A DNA stretch of 64,000 nt from contig CACYBB010000003.1 of NCBI GenBank assembly GCA_902772585.1, positions 32,958 to 96,957 on the forward strand. The letters run 5' to 3'. The stretch is from an uncultured Bacteroidales bacterium (GTDB lineage: Bacteria > Bacteroidota > Bacteroidia > Bacteroidales > Bacteroidaceae). Below the pieces are notes generated by a model. The model was not told the DNA's origin. It made no database searches and saw nothing but the letters and a program-made list of their open reading frames with translations. Positions 34,758 through 44,028 of the stretch are shown piece by piece. The translations under genes were made by a program, and so were the position numbers. Numbering within the stretch: position 1 is the first letter of the stretch; each line of letters begins with the position of its first letter.

Positions 34758-37022
34758 ATGGATGAAGAGCAGATTATGCGTGAAGCCGCAGACGACAAAC
34801 TGATTAACGACGCATTCCAACGACTGCTGGATAACTACTTGTCATCGCGCCACCGTAAAAAGGTAGATATCATCACCAAGGCATTCAACTTTGCCCGTCA
34901 GGCTCACAAAGGTGTGCGCCGACTCAGTGGCGAGCCTTATATCATGCACCCCATCGCTGTAGCACAGATAGCCTGCGAGGAGGTAGGACTAGGGTCTACC
35001 AGTATCTGTGCTGCCTTGCTCCACGATGTTGTTGAAGACACCGATTACACCACAGAGGACATCGAGAACATCTTCGGTCCGAAGATTGCTCAGATTGTTG
35101 ACGGATTGACAAAGATTTCTGGTGGTATCTTCGGCGAGCAGGCCTCCGCACAGGCAGAGAATTTCAAGAAGCTGCTGCTCACCATGAGTGAGGACATCCG
35201 TGTTATCCTCATCAAGATCTGTGACCGTTTGCACAATATGCGCACCCTGGAGTCGCAACCTGCCAACAAGCAGTATAAGATTGCTGGCGAGACGCTCTAC
35301 ATTTATGCGCCCTTGGCAAACCGCCTAGGTCTCAACAAGATTAAGTCAGAACTGGAGAATCTCTCCTTCCAATACGAACACCCCGAAGAGTATAATGCCA
35401 TCAAGGCAAAACTTGCCAGTACAGAAGCCTCACGTCATGAACTTTTCGACGAGTTCACAGCTCCCATCGAAGAGTCGCTGAACAAAATGGGTGTACAATA
35501 CCATATCAAAGAGCGTGTCAAGACCCCCTACTCCATTTGGAGTAAGATGCAGAACAAGCATGTTACCTTTGACGAGGTCTACGACATTCTGGCTGTGCGT
35601 ATCATCTTCACCCCTAACAACCGTGAGGAAGAAATCAATGAATGTTTCAACATCTACGTTGCCATCTCAAAGATTTACAAGAGTCATCCCGATCGTCTGC
35701 GCGACTGGCTCTCTCACCCCAAAGCCAATGGTTACCAGGCACTGCACGTCACCCTAATGTCCAAGCAAGGACGCTGGATTGAGGTACAGATACGCTCCGA
35801 CCGTATGGACGAGATTGCCGAGCAAGGCTTTGCCGCCCACTGGAAATATAAAGACGGTGTAGAAGAAGAATATACGGAGGACGAGACAGAGCTTAACGAC
35901 TGGCTACGCACCATCAAGGAGATTCTCGACGATCCACAGCCAGACGCTATGGACTTTCTCGATGCCATCAAGCTCAACCTCTTTGCATCAGAGATATTCG
36001 TCTTTACGCCTAAAGGCGAAATCAAGACCATGCCAACAGGCTGTACTGCACTAGACTTTGCCTTCTCTATTCATACTTTCCTGGGCTCTCACTGTATTGG
36101 TGCCAAAGTCAACCACAAGCTGGTGCCACTGAGTCATAAGTTACAAAGCGGCGACCAGGTGGAAATACTCACCTCCAAAGCCCAGCACGTACAACCTTCA
36201 TGGATTAACTTCGTGTCCACCGCCAAAGCCAAGGGTAAGATACAGGCCATCCTGCGCCATAACAGCCGTGAATTCCAGAAACAAGGAGAAGAGCTATTCA
36301 GTGAGTTCTTGAAGAAGAACAGCATCAACGATATTCCTAATGCCGCAGAACTGCTGACGGAGTTCCACGAAATACGTAATCGCGAAGAGTTCTTCCAAGC
36401 TATTGGCGAAAAGACCATCCTATTGGGTGATAAAGACGTTGATGAACTGTTGGGCAAAAATGGTATCGACAAGCGTGGCTGGCGTAAATTCGTGCCCTTC
36501 CTCGACAGAGGCAAGCAGAAAAAAGTTGCCGAAGAGCAGACTGATTTATTTGTGGTACCGGAGAAGTTCAATCGCAAGAAACCAATCTTCATCACCGACG
36601 ACAATATCAAACAATACAAGTTTAAACACTGTTGCCACCCTATCCCAGGCGACGATGTGCTGGGATTCATCGATGGTAAGCACCAGATAGAGATTCACAA
36701 GCGCGCCTGTCCCGTTGCCGCTAAGCTCAAGGCCAGCTATGGCAACCGCATCCTTGATGCCAAGTGGGATATGCACAAGAAACTCTTCTTCGACGCTACC
36801 ATCCGTTTGCAGGGTATCGACCGTGTCGGCATGCTGCTCGACATCTCGCAGATCATCTCCTCCCAGATGAACGTCAACATCCACAAGCTCACCATTGCCA
36901 GTGAAGAAGGTGTCTTCGACGGCACGGTAGAACTACGTGTCCACGACCGCGACGATGTACGCAACATCATCAACCAACTGAAAAAGATTGCCGACATCCA
37001 AGATGTGACGCAAATCATGTAA
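34758..37022 (+). CDS. rel: Bifunctional (p)ppGpp synthetase/hydrolase (RelA/SpoT)
   Basis: 754 residues. Stringent response alarmone enzyme. The hydrolase HD domain is intact (RRLSGEPYIMHPIAVAQIA, LLHDVVEDTDY at about 88-98). The synthetase domain has RVKTPYSIWSKM, LAVRIIF, GYQALHVTLMS and WIEVQIRSDRMDEIAEQGFA. A TGS domain (EIFVFTPKGEIKTMPTGCTA), a conserved-cysteine region (KHCCHPIPGDDVLGFI) and a C-terminal ACT domain follow. All domains of the long bifunctional Rel type are present. The gene continues the parA operon and precedes pectinesterase by 27 bases. Confidence 0.95.
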   Translation: MDEEQIMREAADDKLINDAFQRLLDNYLSSRHRKKVDIITKAFNFARQAHKGVRRLSGEPYIMHPIAVAQIACEEVGLGSTSICAALLHDVVEDTDYTTEDIENIFGPKIAQIVDGLTKISGGIFGEQASAQAENFKKLLLTMSEDIRVILIKICDRLHNMRTLESQPANKQYKIAGETLYIYAPLANRLGLNKIKSELENLSFQYEHPEEYNAIKAKLASTEASRHELFDEFTAPIEESLNKMGVQYHIKERVKTPYSIWSKMQNKHVTFDEVYDILAVRIIFTPNNREEEINECFNIYVAISKIYKSHPDRLRDWLSHPKANGYQALHVTLMSKQGRWIEVQIRSDRMDEIAEQGFAAHWKYKDGVEEEYTEDETELNDWLRTIKEILDDPQPDAMDFLDAIKLNLFASEIFVFTPKGEIKTMPTGCTALDFAFSIHTFLGSHCIGAKVNHKLVPLSHKLQSGDQVEILTSKAQHVQPSWINFVSTAKAKGKIQAILRHNSREFQKQGEELFSEFLKKNSINDIPNAAELLTEFHEIRNREEFFQAIGEKTILLGDKDVDELLGKNGIDKRGWRKFVPFLDRGKQKKVAEEQTDLFVVPEKFNRKKPIFITDDNIKQYKFKHCCHPIPGDDVLGFIDGKHQIEIHKRACPVAAKLKASYGNRILDAKWDMHKKLFFDATIRLQGIDRVGMLLDISQIISSQMNVNIHKLTIASEEGVFDGTVELRVHDRDDVRNIINQLKKIADIQDVTQIM

Positions 37023-37049
37023 GAAATAAAGAAACAAACTACAACAGAA

Positions 37050-38006
37050 ATGAAACTACTACTATCATTCATTTGCGCCATATGGGGCTGCATTGCCGTC
37101 TATGGTGCTAATCCTTACGACAATCCGGATACGATTGTAGTGGCTCGTGACGGAACAGGTCAGTTCCGCAATGTGAGCGATGCCATTGAGGTGTGCCGTG
37201 CCTTTATGGACTACCACAAGGTCATATATATAAAGAAAGGTATATATAAGGAGAAGCTAATCATTCCTCAATCACTGACCAACATTGAGCTTTGTGGCGA
37301 AAGTCGTGATGAGACCATCATCACATGGGACGACCATGCCAATATCAATAAGATGGGCACCTTCCGCACCTATACCGTCAGAGTGGAAGGTAGTCAGATA
37401 ACCTTCAAGAACCTCACCATCGAGAACAACTCCGCGCGCTTGGGGCAAGCCGTAGCCTTACACACTGAAGGCGATATGCTGGTATTCATCGGCTGTCGTT
37501 TCCTGGGACATCAGGATACCATCTATACAGGTAATGCCCGCACCCGTCTCTACTTCAGGGACTGCTACATCGAGGGTACCACAGACTTCATCTTCGGTCC
37601 ATCAACAGCGTGGTTTGAGCACTGTGAAATCTTCTGTAAGGCCGACTCATACATCACTGCCGCCTCAACACCCAAGGATGTACCTTACGGGTATATCTTC
37701 AACCAGTGTATTATCCGCTGCGCAGAGGGTGTCGAGAAAGTATACTTGGGCCGTCCATGGCGTGACTACGGCTACACACTGTTCATGAATTGCGACCTAC
37801 CCCGCCAGATACGTCCTGAGGGGTGGCACCACTGGCAGAAAGAACGCGAGCAGACTGCCCGCTACCTGGAGTATAACAACTATGGTGAGGGAGCTGCTAC
37901 TGCTCAACGTGTTTCATGGAGTCGCCAGCTAACAAAGAAAGAGGCCTCGAAGATTACCCCCGAGGCCGTATTCACAATCAATCATGCTTGGCACTACTGC
38001 AAGTAG
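37050..38006 (+). CDS. Secreted pectinesterase (carbohydrate esterase family 8)
   Basis: 318 residues. Signal peptide (LLLSFICAIWGCIAVYGA). Removes methyl esters from pectin so that lyases can act. The right-handed beta-helix with family motifs is complete: GQAVALH, the catalytic Asp in GHQDTIYTGN, second Asp in YIEGTTDFIFG, and the Arg/Trp of LGRPWRDYGY. No extra modules and no sorting tail, so probably periplasmic. It suggests a plant-polysaccharide diet. It follows rel closely, perhaps by read-through, and its 3' end overlaps the convergent MerR gene by 13 bases. Confidence 0.93.
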   Translation: MKLLLSFICAIWGCIAVYGANPYDNPDTIVVARDGTGQFRNVSDAIEVCRAFMDYHKVIYIKKGIYKEKLIIPQSLTNIELCGESRDETIITWDDHANINKMGTFRTYTVRVEGSQITFKNLTIENNSARLGQAVALHTEGDMLVFIGCRFLGHQDTIYTGNARTRLYFRDCYIEGTTDFIFGPSTAWFEHCEIFCKADSYITAASTPKDVPYGYIFNQCIIRCAEGVEKVYLGRPWRDYGYTLFMNCDLPRQIRPEGWHHWQKEREQTARYLEYNNYGEGAATAQRVSWSRQLTKKEASKITPEAVFTINHAWHYCK

Positions 38007-38344
38007 TCCATTTGGCGCTTTAGTGCCTGCAAGTCATCACGCACGCCGATGAGTCGGGTCAACACCTCTGCCCTACGGTCAGCGCCGTCACGATTGCTAT
38101 TGATAATCTTCTTCGCAGCCGCTAATTTGAAGCCACGCACCTTCACCAGATTATGGATAAGGCGTATCTGCTCAATATCCTTTTCCTGATACTGGCGAAT
38201 TTTAGCAGGACCGCTCGTCTTCGGTTTCAGATATGGGAATTCCTGTTCCCAGTAGCGCAATGTACTCTCGTTGATGCCGAACATTTCGGCAACCTCTTTG
38301 ATAGAGTAGTACAATTTCAGGTTTTTGTTCAGATTCAGTGCCAT
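37994..38344 (-). CDS. MerR-family transcriptional regulator
   Basis: 116 residues. The winged helix of MerR is clear (YYSIKEVAEMFGINESTLRY, then WEQEFPYLKPKT and RQYQEKDIEQIRLI), followed by a short coiled-coil dimerisation helix and no effector domain or cysteine cluster. Such short MerR proteins are widespread in Bacteroidota; target unknown. It lies 35 bases after the CsgG/DUF799 cassette on the same strand and may be co-transcribed. Confidence 0.9.
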   Translation of the reverse strand: MALNLNKNLKLYYSIKEVAEMFGINESTLRYWEQEFPYLKPKTSGPAKIRQYQEKDIEQIRLIHNLVKVRGFKLAAAKKIINSNRDGADRRAEVLTRLIGVRDDLQALKRQMDYLQ

Positions 38345-38379
38345 ACTTTACTTACTTTCTGTATGTGTCTTGATTGTGA

Positions 38380-39063
38380 CTATTGACTTACCGTTGCCGT
38401 GACACGGGCAGCACCTGCAGGAGACTGCTGGTCCTTACCAAAGTTCAGACCGTACTTGCCCTCTGGCATGTCGCTCAGCACGAAGGTTGTACACTTGCGG
38501 CCAGCTTCAATCTTGTCTGTGGCGGCAGTCTTTGCAGCAGTAGCAGCTACGTCGAGCAGAGCACCCAGAAGCCCCTTGCTACCTGTATTGACACTGGTAT
38601 CTATTTTGACCTTACCCTCACGCTGGTAGAGTGTCTCGCCTGTAACTGCCGAACGAAGGATATACTCCACCTCAACAGTCAGCGTACCACCGATATTGCT
38701 ACGGCTCCACGACTTGATGATGGTAAACATGGCGGCATCAGCACCCAACACATTGCGGAACTGTGCCAGACTACCCTCCAGGAAGTTCTCAGCATCGTAG
38801 GCGCTCTCGGCCTGGAACATTTCCATGGTCAGCATGGGCGAGAAAACATAGTAACCTTTCTCACAGAGCGGTGTGTACATCGTGGTATAAAAGAAGTCCT
38901 TGGCATCCACATGGGTGGTACGGTTGATGGGAGGCATCACAACAATGCTGGTAGGTTTCTCCTCGTACATCTTCGGATAGCGGGCTTCACGCGTCAGAGA
39001 CGATGACGTGGCACATGAGACCATCGTCAGTGCCACAAAGGCTATTGCAATATAGTTCTTCAT
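38380..39063 (-). CDS. DUF799/GNA1162-family outer membrane lipoprotein
   Basis: 227 residues. Lipoprotein signal (IAFVALTMVSCATSS). The DUF799 core is recognisable: EKPTSIVVMPPINRTTHVDA, then FFYTTMYTPLCEKGYYVF and LGADAAMFTIIKSW. Neisserial GNA1162 has a fold related to the TolB/CsgG periplasmic domain. Encoded last in a four-gene set with a CsgG-like protein, a small lipoprotein and DUF4810, each overlapping the next by 4 bases. Together they probably form an outer membrane complex; function unknown. Confidence 0.88.
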   Translation of the reverse strand: MKNYIAIAFVALTMVSCATSSSLTREARYPKMYEEKPTSIVVMPPINRTTHVDAKDFFYTTMYTPLCEKGYYVFSPMLTMEMFQAESAYDAENFLEGSLAQFRNVLGADAAMFTIIKSWSRSNIGGTLTVEVEYILRSAVTGETLYQREGKVKIDTSVNTGSKGLLGALLDVAATAAKTAATDKIEAGRKCTTFVLSDMPEGKYGLNFGKDQQSPAGAARVTATVSQ

Positions 39064-39407
39064 TTCTCCAGTTGTTTGATGATTCGTGAAATAAACTTCT
39101 CTGACTCAGGATAGAGGGCTATCTCTTGCTTCAGCAGGGTCAGACCCTCCTGCTTCTGGCCGGACTTGACCAACAGATAACCGTATTCAGCATTCACTCC
39201 CGGAGGCGCCACTTGGCGGGCTCCCTTCTGCATGTTAATCACCTTCTTGTACTGCTCCATTGCGGCAGCGAGTTTCTCATCTGAAGCACGCTTCGTATAC
39301 TGATAGGTAGCATCCTCAGAGTCGTACCACGTGTACAAATCTGGCTGTACGGTACCGCATGACGCAAGAGTCAGCACGGTAACAGCAGCTATAAACAACT
39401 TCTTCAT
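39060..39407 (-). CDS. DUF4810 lipoprotein
   Basis: 115 residues. Lipoprotein signal (VTVLTLASCGTVQ), then the DUF4810 hallmark LYTWYDSEDATYQYTKRAS and a helical repeat-like region with PPGVNAEYGYLLVKSGQ, resembling a TPR pair. Starts within the stop of the preceding gene and ends within the start of the DUF799 gene (ATGA overlaps), indicating tight translational coupling within the cassette. Confidence 0.88.
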   Translation of the reverse strand: MKKLFIAAVTVLTLASCGTVQPDLYTWYDSEDATYQYTKRASDEKLAAAMEQYKKVINMQKGARQVAPPGVNAEYGYLLVKSGQKQEGLTLLKQEIALYPESEKFISRIIKQLEK

Positions 39408-39751
39408 GGCAGATTGATAACTTTGGTTTCTTGATTCGACAGAAATACTTCCTTATCATAGAGCGTCTTACCCCTGAAAGTAACCTTCAGGTGACGACGA
39501 CCAATACCTACGCCATACTGGTAGCCTTTACGGTTGGCCACCTTAGGCTTGACGACCTTGGCATCGAATTGTGTGCCGTCTATATCGACCTGCACAGGAT
39601 ACTGACCATTACCATAGGTTTCCAATGGTCCCACAAAAACGAGGTAAGCCTGATCCTCCACACCTGTCTGCATAGCGACAGGATAGCTGCTCTTACATCC
39701 TACCAGCATCAGGGCGGCGAGAGCTATTGTACACAGTAATAGTTTCTTCAT
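39404..39751 (-). CDS. Small lipoprotein of the CsgG cassette
   Basis: 115 residues. Lipoprotein signal (LAALMLVGCKSS), then a small all-beta domain (QAYLVFVGPLETYGNGQYPV, RHLKVTFRGKTLYDKEVF). Not recognised as a named family; it resembles a PEGA-like or immunoglobulin-like fold. Overlaps both neighbours by 4 bases, so it belongs to the cassette. Confidence 0.75.
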   Translation of the reverse strand: MKKLLLCTIALAALMLVGCKSSYPVAMQTGVEDQAYLVFVGPLETYGNGQYPVQVDIDGTQFDAKVVKPKVANRKGYQYGVGIGRRHLKVTFRGKTLYDKEVFLSNQETKVINLP

Positions 39752-40683
39752 TTCTTAATCTCCTCTATATAATAATCGTTCAACTTCTTTGCGTCAACAG
39801 GTGTCGAGCCATTATACTCCACAAACGAGTACTCGGTCTCAGGAGTATCACCACCAGTAGCCGTTACGGTTACAGTACCAATCTGCTTACCCGGCAATTC
39901 AATCATCAAACCGGTCTGTGGGTTCTTCACCTTTTTACCACGAGTCTTTACGGCAAACGTGTCGCCTTCCTTGATGCCTTGACTACCACCACCGGCTATC
40001 ATCTGTGCATCATCATCGTAGGTAAGGAAGAAGGTGCGCCAAGGTTTGTCAGTACACTTGTTGATGATATTCTCCACCAACTGACCGATGGCCTCCGAGA
40101 TGGCCTTGTCGCTCAGTGTTGCATCATAGTCGGCACGTCCGCCCACGCCCAGTGTACTTTTGGAGGTAATCTGTGCCTGTCCCTTGGCCTCGTCAGAATA
40201 GACAATAAGACCTGTCGAAACATCGACCAGACGGATAGCAACGGCAGCCTCTACAGTCTGCATCTTCGTAGAGGTAAAAACACCTTCCTTACCTGTGTTC
40301 TTACGACCGAACTGCGTGATGGAACCAATAATCATATAGTCGGCACCAATGGTCTGCAGGCCGTTGTCACTCTTCTTGGCTTCTTCCAAGAGCTGGGCCA
40401 AGTCGCTACGTTCCAGCAACAGAAATTTGTCCGATGCTGCGAGTTTTGCAGACAGAATATCCAGTGCCTGCTTACCCATGGGGTCGTTCTCCTTGTCGTA
40501 GAAGATGCCCTTGGCATACTGTGTCTCGTTAGAGAAACGGCCTATGGCCACCTTTCTCTTGATGGTTTTACCGTCAGGAGCCTGAGTGGGCTTGGCGGTC
40601 TCTACAATCTGCGTTTTGCGCTGTGCCTGCGAACTTGTGGCAAGAGCAGCCAGCAGAACGGCCACACAAAGAATTCTTTTCAT
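39748..40683 (-). CDS. CsgG/HfaB-family outer membrane transport protein
   Basis: 311 residues. Signal peptide without lipobox Cys (LLAALATSSQAQ), so it is not a classical CsgG lipoprotein. The CsgG periplasmic fold is evident: KRKVAIGRFSNETQY, KFLLLERSDLAQLLEEAKK, GADYMIIGSITQFG, and AAVAIRLVDVSTGLIVYSDE. In curli, CsgG makes a nonameric secretion pore. Here no curlin genes are present; the partners are lipoproteins, DUF4810 and DUF799. It begins 24 bases after trpS on the same strand, without an evident promoter of its own. Confidence 0.88.
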   Translation of the reverse strand: MKRILCVAVLLAALATSSQAQRKTQIVETAKPTQAPDGKTIKRKVAIGRFSNETQYAKGIFYDKENDPMGKQALDILSAKLAASDKFLLLERSDLAQLLEEAKKSDNGLQTIGADYMIIGSITQFGRKNTGKEGVFTSTKMQTVEAAVAIRLVDVSTGLIVYSDEAKGQAQITSKSTLGVGGRADYDATLSDKAISEAIGQLVENIINKCTDKPWRTFFLTYDDDAQMIAGGGSQGIKEGDTFAVKTRGKKVKNPQTGLMIELPGKQIGTVTVTATGGDTPETEYSFVEYNGSTPVDAKKLNDYYIEEIKK

Positions 40684-40707
40684 AATAGGTTGTTTTTAAT
40701 TGGTTAT

Positions 40708-41799
40708 TTATTTGTTCTTAAATGCTTCTACCTGGCTACGGATGAGTTCCTCGTCGTCGAAGTAGTTGATACGCATGGCCTGACGAACCTCGTCCATGGT
40801 CTGGGCGGCAGTCTCGCGGGCCTTCTCAGTACCCTTCTTCAGGATATTATAGATTTCAGGGATGTCCTGCTCCAACTCATGACGGCGCTGGCGCATAGGC
40901 TCCAGGAACTCGTTTAGTATCTGGTTCAGGAATTTCTTGCACTTCATATCGCCCAGGCCTCCACGACGGTAGTGGTCCTTCAACTCATCAAGGTTCTGGT
41001 ATTCAGGCCAGTATAATGCGAAATGCTCAGGCTTCGAGAACGCGTCAAGATAGGTAAATACGGCGTTGCCCTCGACGTGCCCCGGGTCATTCAGATTGAT
41101 GTGCTCAGGATCGGTGTACATGGAACGAACCTTCTGCCATACAGTATCAGCATCGTCAGACAAGTAGATGCAGTTGCCCAGCGACTTCGACATTTTCTCC
41201 TTGCCGTCCGTTCCTGGCAGGCGACGTGCAGTAGCATTCTCAGGCAGCATGATATTTGGCTCCACCAGTACGGGAGCATAGACTTGATTGAAGCGACGCA
41301 CCAGTTCACGCGTCACCTCAAGCATCGGTTCCTGATCCTCACCGGCAGGCACCGTAGTAGCCTTGAACAGCGTGATGTCGGCAGCCTGCGACACGGGGTA
41401 GCAGAAGAAGCCCAAGGGGATGCTTTCACCCTCGAAACCACGCATCTTCACCTCCGTCTTCACAGTTGGGTTACGCTGTACGCGGCTCACCGAGACAAGG
41501 TTCATCAGATAGGTGGTCAGTTCAGCCAATTCGGTAATCTGACTTTGTATAAATAGTGTGCACTTCTCTGGATCCAAGCCTGCGGCCAGGTAATCCAGTG
41601 CCACGTTGATGATGCTCTGACGAATCTTCTCTGGATTGTCAGCATTATCTGTCAAGGCCTGTACATCGGCCATAAATACAAACATCTTGTCATAGTCGCC
41701 AGCGTTCTGCAATTCTACGCGGCGACGCAGCGATCCGATATAGTGACCCAAGTGCAACTTACCTGTTGGACGGTCACCTGTAAGTATAATCTTTCCCAT
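40708..41799 (-). CDS. trpS: Tryptophanyl-tRNA synthetase
   Basis: 363 residues from ATG 41799. Charges tRNA-Trp. Class Ic signatures: [17 protein letters not shown] contains the HIGH-like HLGH, and the KMSKS loop is in [22 protein letters not shown] and the C-terminal anticodon-binding helices are present. An upstream in-frame ATG (41871) would lie beyond the promoter and adds non-homologous sequence. It leads the strand that continues into the CsgG cassette. Confidence 0.95.
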   Translation of the reverse strand: MGKIILTGDRPTGKLHLGHYIGSLRRRVELQNAGDYDKMFVFMADVQALTDNADNPEKIRQSIINVALDYLAAGLDPEKCTLFIQSQITELAELTTYLMNLVSVSRVQRNPTVKTEVKMRGFEGESIPLGFFCYPVSQAADITLFKATTVPAGEDQEPMLEVTRELVRRFNQVYAPVLVEPNIMLPENATARRLPGTDGKEKMSKSLGNCIYLSDDADTVWQKVRSMYTDPEHINLNDPGHVEGNAVFTYLDAFSKPEHFALYWPEYQNLDELKDHYRRGGLGDMKCKKFLNQILNEFLEPMRQRRHELEQDIPEIYNILKKGTEKARETAAQTMDEVRQAMRINYFDDEELIRSQVEAFKNK

Positions 41800-41828
41800 T
41801 TTCTTGTTATAATATCTAGTTCTGACTG

Positions 41829-41860
41829 CAAAAGTACAAAAAAATGAGCGAACCACCAAC
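41829..41860 (-). promoter_or_regulatory. Promoter of trpS (GTTG-N20-TACTTTTG)
   Basis: Minus strand GTTG at 41860-41857, 20 bases, TACTTTTG at 41836-41829; ATG is 30 bases downstream. Confidence 0.75.
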
Positions 41861-41980
41861 GATTCGTCCACCTTTTTCTTTCATTTTCATATTACAACAG
41901 CTAAAGGCACTGTGCAATCGATTTTGCACGGTTTTAAAAAAAAGGTAAGGCGAGAAGAAACAAGATAAAGGAAAAAGTAG

Positions 41981-41988
41981 TATATTTG
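41981..41988 (+). promoter_or_regulatory. Promoter -7 box (TATATTTG) of the amylase gene
   Basis: TATATTTG at 41981-41988, about 30 bases before ATG 42018. No clear -33 box at normal spacing, which may mean activator dependence. Confidence 0.5.
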
Positions 41989-42017
41989 CAAAAGAAAATA
42001 CTAACTCAAGACGTAAT

Positions 42018-43937
42018 ATGAAAAGATTATTCCTATTTACAGCTATTTTTATTGCGAACATTTTGACCATGAGTGCAGCGACGAAACAGACGATTACACG
42101 TATTGACCCCACCGACTGGTTTGTGGGATTGAAGAACCCTAGAGTGCAGCTGATGGTCTACGGTAAGGGCATCCGCAACACCGAGCAGGTGACGACGGAC
42201 TACCCAGGCGTTACCATCGAAGACATCGTAAGACTGGATTCACCGAACTATCTGCTGGTATACCTGAACTTAAAGGATGCGAAGCCAGGCATAATGAAAC
42301 TCACATTCCAAGTGAAGAATGAAAAAGGGAAAGTTAAGAGTGAGATAGTGAGCTACCAGCTAAAACAGCGCGAGATGAGCGGTGACAAGCGTCAGGGTTT
42401 CGACATCAGTGACGTACTCTACCTGCTAATGCCCGACCGCTTTGCACAGGGAGCCAACCATCAAGCACAGATAAAAGGCATGCGCACCTACAAGGAAGAC
42501 CGCACGGCTCCATCGCTTCGACATGGCGGAGACTTGGAGGGACTGCAGCAGCACCTAGACTACTTCACCGAGCTAGGCGTGACAGCGCTGTGGTTTACGC
42601 CTATTCTGGAGAACGACTCACCCGATCAGGGCCAGTGGTCCACCTATCACGGCTACGCCTGCACGGACTACTATCGAGTAGACCCTCGCTTTGGTACCAA
42701 TGAGCAGTATCGCCAACTGATTGATGCTTGCCACAAGAAAGGCATGAAAGTGGTTATGGACATGATTTTCAACCACTGCGGTTTTGAGCACCCCTGGGTG
42801 GCCGACCTACCCTCGAAGGACTGGTTGAACCTGCCAGGATGGTTGGAACAATCGGGAGGTACCAGTGACTCACGTGGCACCGATTTCCTGCAGACCTCGT
42901 ATAAGTTGACACCCGTATTGGACCCCTACGCCTCAGAGGTGGATATGCGCGAGACTACGGAAGGATGGTTCGTCAGCACCATGCCCGACCTGAACCAGAA
43001 CAATCCGCACCTGATGCGCTATCTCATCCAGAACAGTATTTGGTGGATAGAGACCGCTGGCATCGACGGTATCCGCATGGACACCTATCCGTATGCCTTC
43101 CGTAAGCCGATGGCACAGTGGATGAAGGAACTGGACGAGGAGTACCCCAACTTCAACACTGTGGGCGAGACATGGGTGACAGAGCCCGCCTACACTGCAG
43201 CCTGGCAGAAGGACTCGAAACTGTCGGAGGAGAACAGTTATCTGAAAACCGTCATGGATTTCTCGTTCCAAGAGAAACTCGACTCTGCCAAGCACGAGAT
43301 TACCGATAGCTGGTGGCGCGGATTCAATCGTCTGTATAACTCATTCTGCTACGACTACCTCTACCCCAACCCATCGAGCGTAATGGCATTCTTGGACAAT
43401 CACGACACCGATCGTTTTCTAGGTGACGGGCAGGACATCACGGCACTGAAACAAGGTCTGGCACTGTTGCTTACCGTACGTCGCATACCTCAGCTCTACT
43501 ATGGTACCGAGATTATGATGAACGGCACCAAGGCCCAGACCGATGGACATGTACGCAAGGACTTCCCTGGCGGATTCCCTGGCGATGCACATAACGCCTT
43601 CACTCGTGAGGGTCGCACAAAGATAGAGAACGAGATGTTCGACTGGCTCTCTAAACTGCTACACTGGCGTCAGGGCAACGAGACCATCATTCGCGGCTAT
43701 CAGACCCAGTTTATACCCTATAATGGTGTCTATGTCGTAGCTCGTCGCTGGCATCGTCATGGTGTCATCACCATTATCAACGGTACGCGCCGCAATGCTA
43801 CAATGGAGATGAAGCGCTATGCAGAGCTCTTCGATTCCGATCAAACCATGGGCGAGGATGTCATTACCGGACAGAAATACAGTCTGCGCGAGAACCTGCC
43901 CTTAAAACCCCGTCAAGCCCTGATATTGGAGTACTAA
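42018..43937 (+). CDS. Secreted GH13 alpha-amylase/cyclomaltodextrinase (SusA-like)
   Basis: 639 residues. Signal peptide (LFLFTAIFIANILTMSAA), an N-terminal immunoglobulin-like cyclomaltodextrinase domain (about 25-125), then the GH13 TIM barrel. Catalytic residues are visible: nucleophile Asp in GIDGIRMDTY, acid/base Glu in VGETWV, and transition-state Asp in FLDNHDTDR. The C-terminal beta domain ends KPRQALILEY. It should hydrolyse cyclodextrins, pullulan or malto-oligosaccharides in the periplasm, like SusA or neopullulanase. No SusCD pair or SusR is next to it. Confidence 0.93.
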   Translation: MKRLFLFTAIFIANILTMSAATKQTITRIDPTDWFVGLKNPRVQLMVYGKGIRNTEQVTTDYPGVTIEDIVRLDSPNYLLVYLNLKDAKPGIMKLTFQVKNEKGKVKSEIVSYQLKQREMSGDKRQGFDISDVLYLLMPDRFAQGANHQAQIKGMRTYKEDRTAPSLRHGGDLEGLQQHLDYFTELGVTALWFTPILENDSPDQGQWSTYHGYACTDYYRVDPRFGTNEQYRQLIDACHKKGMKVVMDMIFNHCGFEHPWVADLPSKDWLNLPGWLEQSGGTSDSRGTDFLQTSYKLTPVLDPYASEVDMRETTEGWFVSTMPDLNQNNPHLMRYLIQNSIWWIETAGIDGIRMDTYPYAFRKPMAQWMKELDEEYPNFNTVGETWVTEPAYTAAWQKDSKLSEENSYLKTVMDFSFQEKLDSAKHEITDSWWRGFNRLYNSFCYDYLYPNPSSVMAFLDNHDTDRFLGDGQDITALKQGLALLLTVRRIPQLYYGTEIMMNGTKAQTDGHVRKDFPGGFPGDAHNAFTREGRTKIENEMFDWLSKLLHWRQGNETIIRGYQTQFIPYNGVYVVARRWHRHGVITIINGTRRNATMEMKRYAELFDSDQTMGEDVITGQKYSLRENLPLKPRQALILEY

Positions 43938-43958
43938 ACGAAAAAAGACAGTAGTTTT

Positions 43959-43990
43959 CTTGTTTTTTTAGAAAAAAGTGCGTATCTTTG
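43959..43990 (+). promoter_or_regulatory. Promoter of endonuclease I gene (CTTG-N20-TATCTTTG)
   Basis: CTTG at 43959-43962, 20 bases, TATCTTTG at 43983-43990; ATG at 44029. Confidence 0.75.
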
Positions 43991-44028
43991 CCCTGTTGAA
44001 AAGATACTAACTAACAATCTTATATTCT

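Noticed and set aside
39748-40683. Curli secretion operon
   Set aside because: Only a CsgG fold is present; no CsgA/B, CsgE or CsgF homologue is visible and the partners are of a different kind.
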